Positions 39,023 to 49,603 of a stretch of DNA of 64,000 bases are shown here, piece by piece. The stretch lies in the NCBI GenBank assembly GCA_034509925.1, contig CM067526.1:13099010-13163009 (forward strand). Reading direction: 5' to 3'. A program made the translations under genes and the position numbers. Below the pieces are notes generated by a model, which was not told the DNA's origin, did not search any database, and was given only the letters and a program-made list of their open reading frames with translations. How positions within the stretch are numbered: the stretch's first letter is position 1; every line of letters starts with the position of its first letter. Source of the DNA: Hirudinaria manillensis. Lineage: Eukaryota > Annelida > Clitellata > Hirudinida > Hirudinidae.

Positions 39023-42000
39023 TCGTCGTCGTCCTCATCGCTACCAATACCTCAATAATAATCAAGCTCAAGAATCCAATGGAGTTAAACTCACAAGCCC
39101 TAACAATAAGATCATAAATCTCAACAAAAACAACAACGTCGACAAATCTGGATTTGCAAAGTCTCGACTTACATTCGGCATCAGAACCATACTCGGTGAC
39201 GACGACGACGACAACGACGACGATGATGCAGCTCTTGATAATGATTCCCCTGCAGTCGTTGAGGCACCTTCCCGACACGTCCGATCGCCAGCCACGTCTC
39301 CCGACGACACTAGACGCCCGGATCGCAGCTGCAGCGACTCCGTCGTCAAAGCGGAAGTCATCTGTTGCGGCGATGACAACGTGACGTCGTCAGACGAGGG
39401 ACGTCCACGCGTCAAATGCTGCTCGCTTCCTCTTCATCCTCATCCTCCTTCCTCCCCTACCGACCCGGCCCCTCCTCCGAACGTCACCATCTCCCCGCGA
39501 CTGTCCTTCGTTCCTTATTTCTACGGAACTGGTACTGCTAGCTTCTTTCCGAGTCACGTGTTCCAGCGCTACCAGCCTCCCAGCTACTTCCAGGTCCACG
39601 CCAATCCGTACTTCTCTCTCGGCCCGGGAGTCGATCAGAGGTGCGAAGTTGCAGTCAACCGAGTCGCATCTCCGTCGCACTCCATCTGCGACAGTTGTAA
39701 TGACTCCTCCCCGAAGTCGAGCGATGGCCCGAAGTCAGAGGAAAGTGGGAGGAGCCAAGAGTCTCCATCACCTCGAAACGAAGAAGGTGAAGGTCATATC
39801 GCTCTTCAAAATGGACAGCTTTCGAAATTTTCCATCTATGGTGCCGGACTGCAGTGTCTGAGTTTCTCACCGAATACTCTCCCCAATCACCATCATCTTT
39901 CACCAATTCTTCACCCTTCTTCTCATCCTCCTCATCATCATCATCTTCCTCCTCATCATCACCACCACCAGCATCATCAACAACAGCAGCAGACTATCTT
40001 TCCGTGGATGCAAGAAAGAAAAGATCGTCTTTCAGGTTGGTACCTGGCGCTGAGAGACACCGGTTGCTCTTTTGCTTGATTGTTTTTTATTCGTTCATTC
40101 GTTCATCTGTCTATCAGTCACTCTAATAACCCCCCGACTACCTGCAGTTAGGTACAAGAATCCGCTTCATCGGAACGAACTGCTACTGTCTTAATAATTA
40201 AAGTAATTTGATCCTTTTGGAGTCCTTAGGGGACGGCTCTGATATAGACAGCTTTCACTTTTTTTTTGGGCCTCCTAGACTTCGAAGTCATGTTTCAATA
40301 AAGCAACGTGTAGATAATAAAAGTTTTCCACGAATCTAGTTGAGGAGCAAATATTTTGTTTGCATCAGACTTGTCATGAAAGTCCAGGCGACAACAATCT
40401 GTCAAATTGGAATTAACCTTGTGATTTCAGTGTCTTGCACCTACTTTCCAAATTATTTCCCAGCCTGGCTTGTAATGCTAAGAGCGGGAAAAAGATATTG
40501 TTTTATCACCATTTACACTTTTAGTCTCGATTAGAAGATTATCATTTTATCATAATAGGTTCATTTTAAAAGTAGTCATCATTAGCTTAAAGGAGTAAGG
40601 TTAATTACATAATAAGGGCAGTAAGTTTAATTACATGAAAAAGTTATTAAAGTGGAACTATTGCAGTTCATAAATTCAAAATTACTCAGAAATGATTCAA
40701 ATTGCATTTAATTAATATCTCCAGCATATAACTCCGCAACTTCTGTTGTATTGTGAATCTGCAATCAGCCATCCACTATCAATCACTCCGCATCAAGACC
40801 CGACTAAGATGCCTCGTGAAACTTATTCCTAAGTTTCATTCTGATGAATTCGATTGGGTGGATAATTGAACGTCAAATTTATTGATTCACGCTTTTCCTA
40901 GTTTATTTAACATCACAATGTCTGAGACAAAGACAGAACAATCGTAAAGATTAATGTCCTTTATTTCAATTAAAGCGCGTCATTGAATTTGTTGATGAGG
41001 TCTATGGAAAAATCAATCGTAATTGAGGATGGATAAATGGAAGAATGATGGATCCAAGAGACAACTGTTAAAACAATGCAATTGTCCCAACTTATTTACA
41101 TCTACGAGAGTTATGCTACGTCTCGTATCGGATGTCAGCGTTAAGAGGTGGATTATGAGAGGGAGAAGTGTAGAGGGAGAGTCAGAGAGATGTGGGTGAA
41201 AAAAGTGGCGCTAGAAAAATCTGTCCGTCCTTAACTGATTTATGAGCCTTCAAAATTAATGTCTTCTATTGTCGCCTTAAACAAACTTTCGCACGAACAA
41301 CTCCATAAACATGCCCGACGCTGTCACTGAATTCCTTGGATCATTTCCAGTCTAATGATTCCTCCTTCTAGTTGGACATGTTTACTGCTCCGACCAGGGT
41401 CTGAGGTTACATAGCGTATATTGACGTTTGTTTTAGAACTACCTCGGATTGATGCCTTTGATGATGGCAAAGCGGTTGACCGAATGATTTGTAATTTGGT
41501 TAATTTAATAATTTATCACATGATTAATAAATCATTAAATAGTTGATTGGGAACTGCTATTAATGTATTTTTGTTAATAATATTTTGTTTGCTCAACTGT
41601 CTACTTTTGTTCTTTCAATTGCTAGACTTTCCGTGTTTCACTCATCAGTTGCACCTTTTAAGGGTAAATACAGGAAGGTCATCGGCGTCGTCGTCTTCAA
41701 AGCTTGCTTGATTATCTTTCCGACTTTTGAGTTTTTGTAGGTCTTAAAGAAAACATCTAAGTAATAACCCACGTGTTCGAATGAGTCGATTTGATTAAAT
41801 TTTTGTTTTCATCAAAAAAAAATAAAAAATAAGAAAACATGTTATCATCGTCCGTTGAAAGTTGAATAAAAATCCTTTTCCAAATTGTGTTTACGGAAAA
41901 TCTTATCTCATTAAGAGATAAGGAAGACTTCCGCATCAGCACCTGTAATAGTCACTAAGATAATTGAGATTAGATACATCATCAAAAGATTACACGCCCT

Positions 42001-43949
42001 CTCAACTCGCCATTAACCGCGGCAGAGGGCTCTTCATATCGATCGTAAACACTCCTCTTCATAATGGCTGAATAGCTTCCCTTGTTGAGCGTTTAATGTC
42101 GGATCATCGGACGTAAATCAATTAGAAGCTCCCATGAGAGTAGCAGTTAGAGATCGCCAAGGTTACGGCACGTGGAAACCTTCCAGCAAAACGAGGCTTC
42201 AATAACCGGTGTCTGAGATCGGGTGTGAGGTTTGGGATGGATCTTATGCTGATTGGTCCAACTATCAACGTTCTCTCACAGCTACCACGATTATTAGGAT
42301 GGTTTAGGCGATTTAATATCTATTTAAATTTAATGTTTAAAATTTATTCCCTTCCCGATCGATCACTAACGCCTTAAACGAAACGATATCACGGTATTGT
42401 TCATATTTTTCTTGAAGCCTTAAGGAGCAGTTAATTGCACCTAATTGATGGCGGGTGCCGACAGCAGTCCGTGAGTTTTCTGAGCTTCAGGCACAACATG
42501 GAATAAACAATGTTCCATATGGACCTCATCGCTGTAACCACACTTATCGGCACACTTAACACCTCTTTCATGTGCTCTGCTCGTGCACCGGTTATGTAAA
42601 CATTGTTTTCATTATCCTACCGGTCGGTAATTTATTAGGAATAACGGTGCAAAACTAGCGACTTCGAGCTAAAATAATCGAAAGAATAAACAATATACTC
42701 CGATTTCCTGCGATTATTTATAATAAAGCTGCCTTTAATGTTCTGGCATTTATTAACATAAATGCAAGTGTGCTATTAGAACATGGCAAGATCTGTTGAA
42801 AGGCAGTTTAAAAAAAAAAGATCCAAATCGTGTTAAAAGCGGCCTAATTTTTATCGTCTGCACGTGAATTTTTATTAGCAGGACCAATTAAAAGCAATCA
42901 CAGCCTTCCGCCCAAACTTTTCCATCTCATAAGTGATGAGACGGGATTTATGAATGATAAATAAGCAGCATCGCAATGAGACTTCACGCTCAAAATCTTG
43001 TCAGCTGTACCCATTCATCAAGTTTTTATCTATTTATGAAATACTTTCCAATTTTCCACAAATTCCATTTCAGTTTTTTTTTGTCTGTTCTGGATCATCG
43101 TACATCTAACGAGTGTGTTTTATGGATTTTCGACGAATACTTTTAGATATGACAACAGGTGCTTTTGCTTGAGATTGGAGAAAGAATTATGTAGTAAAAA
43201 AACTTTTTTTTCCCTCTTAGTTGTCAAAAGATTGGGCCATCAGTTCACAATTCGAAGTCCGCAGAAACGAAAAAAACCGAGAACATCCTTTTCCAGACTA
43301 CAGGTGGTTGAACTGGAGAAGCGGTTCCACCGACAGAAATACCTGGGGTCGGCAGAAAGATCCAACTTGGCCAAGATCCTCAAGATGACGGACCATCAAG
43401 TGAAGACTTGGTTTCAGAACAGGAGAACAAAATGGAGGTCTGGAATATGATTAAATTTTAAAAAATACGGCGTAATTGATGGTTTTTTTTTCATTTTTTA
43501 AAACTCTGAATTTGAAGAAAAATAGAGCAAAGTAATTTATCATTAGGCGACAGTCGGCCGAGGAAAGGGAAGCCGAACGACAAGCTGCCAATAGATTCAT
43601 GATCAACGTTCACAACAATAGCATCAACCGAAGTCCGACTGAGAAAAGCGATCCCGTCTGCATCAACAATGCCTCTCTGATGGCTCTGCAAAAGCTTAAG
43701 CCCTGGGTGGATTCTGGTTCAAGTGGCGAAATCAAGGACATGACAGATTCGGGGAATAAGATTGAAGAGGAAATTATAGAAGATAGCAACGAATGCGAAG
43801 TCCTCGAAGACGATGACGAAGAAATTTATTTCAGCTCAGATGACGCACAAGAAACAACTCCACTTTGCATCGAGAGAATTAAAAAGGAAACATGTGATAT
43901 CGATGGAACAGACAAAGTCAAAGTTAAACTAGAGTTACGCAGGATTTAA
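38940..43949 (+). CDS. TLX: Tlx-family homeodomain transcription factor
   Basis: Nuclear DNA-binding regulator related to vertebrate TLX1-3 and fly C15. Three exons (38940-40035, 43221-43437, 43547-43949) encode 571 residues. Order: poly-His and poly-Gln tract (13-27), an eh1-type Groucho-binding motif LTFGIRTIL (77-85), an acidic run, a Ser/Pro-rich region, a FPWM hexapeptide with KDRLS just before the first splice site (vertebrate TLX has FPWM then KDRLT), and the homeodomain (about 381-440) with [21 protein letters not shown] and the diagnostic Thr at homeodomain position 47. The conserved tail [16 protein letters not shown] continues into exon 3, ending with an acidic region. Exon 1 is far longer than in vertebrates because of low-complexity sequence. 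The chosen ATG directly follows a splice acceptor. Start and third-exon splicing agree in phase. Confidence 0.95.
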
Positions 43950-44511
43950 AAACGAGATATCAAGAAACGAGAAAAGAAATTTGCCAACAAGTTCGAGCAT
44001 GACTATAAAGTACTCTTCTTCATTTAATTTTGTCATCAACCAGGAACGTCATAAGGACTCAGAATTGTCTTTTCGTTATCGATATTGCTATTGAGACTTT
44101 TTCAAGTGCAAAAACATGACATGGAAATTTACACAAGTCTTATTTGAGATGTTAACAACGAGGCAAAGTAATTACATAATAGTATTTATTTTTATGCAAC
44201 GAATCAAAAATACATGGCGAAGATAGGCGTCTGCTAAGTCGTCTATTAGCATACATGTCGTAATATTTAACACAATTTGTTTTGTTTCTGATTTGGTAAA
44301 TGGAAGTAAAAATTTATTTAATCATCTATATCTAAAAATTAAAGAAAATGAGACATTGATACTTAAGATATTAATTGATGAAAATATTTACTTTGAATAT
44401 AAACTTTTACTTTATAAGTAATTAAAATAGTCGCAACCTGCATGACAAGTTTTTGGCAACAAGGTGCCATATTTTTTGAAAGTCTCTTCTAGGAGAGGTT
44501 CTACGTTAAGA
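43950..44511. other. intergenic spacer
   Basis: About 560 bases of AT-rich sequence between Tlx and the next plus-strand gene. It should contain the Tlx 3' UTR and the downstream promoter. Nothing else is seen. Confidence 0.5.
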
Positions 44512-47394
44512 ATGGACCAGCCTGTCATGAGCTACAGCGATAGGGCATTCAAAAGGAATTATAAAATGCTTAGAATTTTTAATGTTTTAAAGAAATTTGG
44601 CACATAGTTCGTAATCCTTTTTGTGCTTGCCAAGTATTGATTAAGTATTAACCTGCCATTTTGATTCTTAGCACGAGCAAAACGCTTACTGCTGTTGCGT
44701 TTAGTGAAGGAGAAGAACTTCCAAGTTCACTTGGAAAGATGAGGGATGAAATGATTCGGAATAGAATCCCTGAAGACATCAAACTCGTAGAACTAGCCAT
44801 GGATTATGCTGATCAAATATATACCGCTCGAGGTTGTGTTTTGTTGAATTTGTAAACTATTAATTAAAGGATCGCGTGCCGTTGCAATATATATGTCATA
44901 GTAGGTTTAAGGCAATGCATTCTTAAATTTTTCACTTTTTTTCTGATATCTTCTGTTAATATATAAATTGATAAGACAAACATTTTGCTTTACATGCTGT
45001 TACCATAATGTCTGTGATCTTGTAATAATTTGTTATTGCTTAATTCATCTAATATTAACCTTTTTGATGTAAAGTCGGATTAGAGGCTTTCCTGCTGCTT
45101 CATGAAGATGGGCTTGGTGGCCATATCATACTTGAGCCTGCTGTGGGCATAGGACAATCAAAAGCAACGTATGGAGGGTCTGCATATGATTTGGTATGCT
45201 CTACCAGTGTTTTTTTTATAATGAGCTGGTGGTTCATTCCTTATTCAAAAAGCATAAACCAACATCAAAAAAATCAAGTGAATGTTGTTAATAACAAATT
45301 TAAGGCCAGGGGGTGTTTGATACTTCCACAAGACAACATCACCATCGCAATGTTTGTTGAAGAAGATTGCTTTTACATTTGGGTCGTCTCTGAAGATCTG
45401 GTGTCAGGACCACTAAAAACAAACGCAATTATAAGAAGTTCAGTTTCATCTTAAAATTTCTTAATTTTAATTCATTATGAATTCATACTTGTGGCATATT
45501 ACAAACTTAATTTTTTATCTTTGAAGGTAAGTTCTCGAAACCGGAACTCACCAAACAAGCAAGTCTTTTGTACCCTGGCTTGGAGATGAGTAGAATAAAG
45601 CAGTTCCTAGTTTGCATCAACCCGAAACATCAGTGGGCCAAAACCGCTTTAGAGGAGGTTGTTAAATTTGTCTTCTACTGAGATTTTAGAAATTTATAGT
45701 GTCTGGAATGTATTATATCTCAGTTGAATTTAAATAATAACAAATCTGGGTTTTGATGACTTATTTATTTTCATTGATTTGTGCAACACCAAGAAAATGA
45801 ATAACTGAAATGATAAGTAACTTTGAGACAAAATATACAAATGCATTATTTGCAGATCAATTTGGGTCCCATCAAATTCAGGATGTCTTCAGAAAGCAGT
45901 TGGAATCCTTTTGAACACATTCTTCATTGTTTCCCAGATGATTTAAGCAGGACACGTATTAAGACTGAAGAAGAGAAATTAAGTAAGATGTACATTTACT
46001 ACATATAAACAGGAACTAGCTTTGTAAACGTCAAAATTGATTCCCAGTCCAATAAAGGGAATTTTCAAGGATACTTTCTTGTTTGATTACTGTGCTCTTT
46101 AAGGTATGGATGTTCTAAAAACAGGAATCTTCTTCGAGGAATTGGACTCATCAAGTGGTGCCACCACAAGCGGAAGGATTACATCTGCTGTGGCCATTAA
46201 TCAAAGGTCGACAAAAGTACTTCTGGTCAATGAAAAGACCACGGACATTGTTTATGTCTTGGAAACAGCAGGAAATAGTGAGTCTACTCTTTATAAAAAC
46301 AATTATTTGGATTTTATTTGTTAATTCTCTTTATAAAAACAATTATTTGGATTTTATTTGTTAATTCTCTTTATATAAACAATTATTTGGATTTTATTTG
46401 TTAATTATTTCATGATTTAATATTCATTATCGTGAAATCTCATACAAGAGCATCTTTAAAACTTATCAAATGCAATCAAGATGGAAATGTACTTAAAGAA
46501 GCTCCAAATTCTCAAGAGTTTATAAATTTTAGCGTTTAGATCTTATTTGCATTTATAATATATATATATATATATATTACATCGATGATTAATATAACAA
46601 AATAATAAAATTAAAATTAATTGCAGAAGACAAAATAATAATAAAGACTGATGATGAAGTTATTGGAGCCCAGGTATTTAATAAATTAATATATAAAGTT
46701 TACAATTTTATTTGGTGAAGTCCATAAGTTGTGGTTCCCGTTGTTCCCGTTGTTCATTATTTAAAGTTATCTCTTGAGTTTACCATATCATGAAATTATT
46801 TAATATCAGGACATAATGCAATATTATAGCTCCTTTGAGCAAATCTCTATGAACTTGCAACAATTAAGTGACATTTTTGATAAAATGATAATATCTCTGG
46901 CTTCCTTATGTTAAGCCATATTTTGTTTAGTACCAGGGGCAGAAAGTGATGATGAAATTGGCCTTATTGCCCTGGATAAACAAATTCAAAAGCAGCTTGA
47001 AAGGAGATGTCATCTTGATCTCAGAGCACACGGAGCATGGAAATCGCTTAATTAGAGATTGCGATGGAATAGGAGGTATTTACAGACGCTTCTAATAATA
47101 AGATAAGATATAAGATAAACAATTGTCGTAATAAAGTAGTTAAACAATAATTAGGATAACTGAATTAATCACAATTTTTACTATATTTCTGTGTTTTAAA
47201 TTTTGTTTTATGGAATTGGATATGATATGGCTACAGAAATTGGGACTACAAAATATTGATGCTAAATATTTATAGATAAATTACTTTGCTTTAATAGTGA
47301 TTACTCTCATTATTTCCCTGTACTGTCATTGTTTCATCAATTGTTTTCAGCCATATTGGATGCCAGAAGATACATAGAACCTGATGACGAATAG
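44512..47394 (+). CDS. unrecognised 10-exon protein (391 residues)
   Basis: Exons 44512-44606, 44672-44832, 45075-45193, 45305-45437, 45527-45657, 45856-45982, 46104-46277, 46627-46673, 46931-47075 and 47351-47394 have good GT-AG sites and sum to 1176 bases with phases that all match, which strongly supports a real gene. The start ATG has a good context (purine at -3, G at +4). The protein is soluble-looking, with no signal peptide or TM segment. Stretches that look structured are DIKLVELAMDYADQIYTARV, a Gly-rich segment (HEDGLGGHILEPAVGIGQSK), alternating beta-like runs (NITIAMFVEEDCFYIWVV, TKVLLVNEKTTDIVYVLE) and MMKLALLPWINKFKSSLKGD. The C-terminus is YIEPDDE. I do not recognise the family. 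Intron 7 starts with a 3 x 40-bp tandem repeat. Confidence 0.8.
46287..46406. repeat. 3 x 40-bp tandem repeat in an intron
   Basis: Three head-to-tail 40-base units, two identical and the third with one change, begin ten bases after the exon 7 donor of the 391-residue gene. The unit carries a TTATTTGGATTTTATTTG core. Each unit is AT-rich and looks like recent slippage or unequal exchange. Confidence 0.9.
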
Positions 47395-49009
47395 GAGAGC
47401 AGAGAACAATCTTATTTTTAATCATTTGTTTTTTTTTATCTCAGCAAATTTTGGCTTTTCGGATGCTTCTTTTCGATGCTTCTTTTCTCGTTTAACAATT
47501 TCAACCTTTGTTAAAGACAGTCTCCACAAGCACTTCAATCAGCTTTGTTCCTTTGTCAAATGCCATTTCCCAGTCATCATTAAAATCATGATTTGTCAAG
47601 ATATTCTGCCAATATTTTCTTGGTCATTTTGTTCTGCAGCTCAAATATATTAGTGGTTTCAGTTACTGTGTTTCTGATAACAGAGATTTTTATTTAATGT
47701 CATAATAACGAACATTTCGGAACTCTCTTTCTTTTGAGAATAATCTGTTGTCAGGCACTTCATATAAATGTGTTTAAACTTTACAAAAATTGTGTTCATT
47801 TCTCACGACAGATCAAATCAGGTGCTTAATATTTTCAACATTCCGATTATTTCATCTTAAGACATATGACTTTATAATAAGTTTATGGCTCATATTTGTC
47901 TCTCATATCTTCACAATGTTATTTGATCAAACTCGAGAATAATGTGATTTGTTTTGTTTTTCTTTTATTTTTTTTGACAAAATGAAGTTCTCTGCTTTAT
48001 TTCTGAAGTGATTTGTGTTTGTCTTGTGGGTGATTATTAGATGAATTGTCGTAATGTTGCAGAAATCTGATGAGGCTGGCGAAACTAACATGAAGACACA
48101 AACCTAATTAAGAGTCTTGACATTCTCTAACGTTTCGGAGCAATCGCCTTCCCATTCCGGCGAAATTCGTTGCGTAGTAGTAATTATAATAATAATAATA
48201 ATAATAATTCTATTATTTTGAATGGTGTACATCCGAGGTGGACTCCAAGGCCACTAAGCGGTTCGGGGATGACAACCTGAGGAAGGTCTTCGGGTTGCTG
48301 GAGAAGCCGGATAGGTCGGAATTCGTGATAGAGGCCCAGTCTATTCCGTAGGCCGGCGACATCGATGAGCCTGCCGTCGAACGTAAGGCGAGTGGCATGT
48401 GGTTGAAAAAGATGTGGGCGTGAGGCCGCTTCCTAACTGGAGATGCGCGATACTGAAGAACGAAAGGCAAGGTTGTGTAAGGTCCAGGAGGGATTTAAAT
48501 ACCAGCGCAGCGATCTTGTCATTGGGCTGGTGGATGCGCGGCCAAACTAGTTCATGTTTTGTGGAGTTTTAAGGAAAAATATCATTCAAACTTAGGAGAA
48601 CGTCCAATTTAAGATGTGCGATTGATACATTGGCCAATTTTATTCAGTTAAAATGTTCATCCCTTCAAACCTAATGAGACATGTGAAATAACTCGAGGGA
48701 AGTTATTTCGAATTTTGACCTCTAAAAATAAATTAAGATAATGTTACTTTCCTTATTGTCTTAACAAGGTAGTCGAAGATGTCTTTAATGAACGTATATA
48801 AATATATTGAAATAAATATACTCCTTTAACAGCAATAGGCATTAAAAAGCAATTACCAAATTAAATGTAGCAGTATAAAATAAATGATATACGAAATAAT
48901 ACAATTCTCAACAGGCTGATTTTTGATATTTTAAAAAATCATTTGTTTTGAATTTAAGCGTTTGTTGTTTTAAGGCTTATATAAAATACTTTTGCATTTA
49001 CGACTATAA
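47395..49009. other. intergenic region with a GC-rich fragment
   Basis: The left part is AT-rich with no gene. A TAA/AAT tract (48186-48209) is followed by a GC-rich segment to about 48545, listed separately. From 48546 to 49009 nothing is recognised. Confidence 0.5.
48213..48545 (-). other. GC-rich, coding-like fragment next to an AAT tract
   Basis: This segment is clearly richer in G+C than its flanks. On the minus strand two frames stay open: one of 85 codons (48470-48213) ending VALESTSDVHHSK, and an overlapping one starting near 48545 (VWPRIHQPNDKIAALVFKSL). It ends next to an (AAT)n run at 48186-48209. Composition and sharp edge suggest an inserted repeat or transposon fragment. I cannot name the family. 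Confidence 0.4.
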
Positions 49010-49168
49010 TTATACAGAACGAACATTGTCAAAACCGCAACTGCTGGCGTCCTGTCCTTGATACATAATCCAAAGCATGATGTATTTCAGGTACAGTCTG
49101 GAAATGGTTGTGTGGGGCTTTCTCACAATGACCTCCAGTATGAAATTTATTATTTGTTGCGATTTCAC
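49010..49168 (-). CDS. possible terminal exon of a minus-strand gene
   Basis: A good acceptor (CATCATTTCAG) on the minus strand is followed by 53 codons including the stop, reading VKSQQIINFILEVIVRKP and ending GFDNVRSV. It could be the last exon of the leucine-rich-repeat-like gene to the right, with the LINE inside the intervening intron. However, joining it to the nearest upstream exon (52797-52741) gives an immediate stop in phase. It is either joined to another exon or belongs to something else. Confidence 0.3.
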   Translation of the reverse strand: MKSQQIINFILEVIVRKPHTTISRLYLKYIMLWIMYQGQDASSCGFDNVRSV

Positions 49169-49489
49169 CTGAAATGATGGATTAATGGTGGATTAAATAT
49201 CTTCAAACACGATTTGCAAAGACAGAGCAAGCGTGAGATATTATTCAGTTTGTGCGAAATAATTAGTTGAAATGACACGATTTATAATAAACTGACCAAT
49301 TTTACTGTCCAAATTGAATCGCGTAATGGGGGAGCCTTAAACATAAATTCGAATTTTAAAATTGTCAACATTACATAGTTAGATTATTTGACAAAGATTA
49401 ATTACCGTTTGATATAAGGCATAATTTACGACCAAATTCACGAATTTTCTGGAAAACATCGGAATAGTACAATGAAATAATGGTGATAA

Positions 49490-49514
49490 TAACCACTACT
49501 ACTACTACTACTAC

Positions 49515-49548
<34 letters not shown>

Positions 49549-49565
49549 CACTACTACTACTACTA

Positions 49566-49602
<37 letters not shown>
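49490..49602. repeat. compound TAA/ACT microsatellite, target of the LINE
   Basis: Two blocks of ACT repeats alternate with two blocks of TAA repeats (each about 10-14 units), ending exactly where the LINE coding sequence begins. The motif AATAACCACTACTACT occurs twice, so part of this array was itself duplicated. Confidence 0.9.

Positions 49603-49603
<1 letters not shown>

Noticed and set aside
38931-39415. Minus-strand ORFs opposite Tlx exon 1
   Set aside because: They are mirror frames of the Tlx coding repeats; the plus frame carries the eh1 motif and continues into FPWM.
49010-49168. Terminal exon of the leucine-rich-repeat-like gene
   Set aside because: Joining it to the nearest upstream exon gives an immediate stop, so it is reported only as an independent low-confidence exon.
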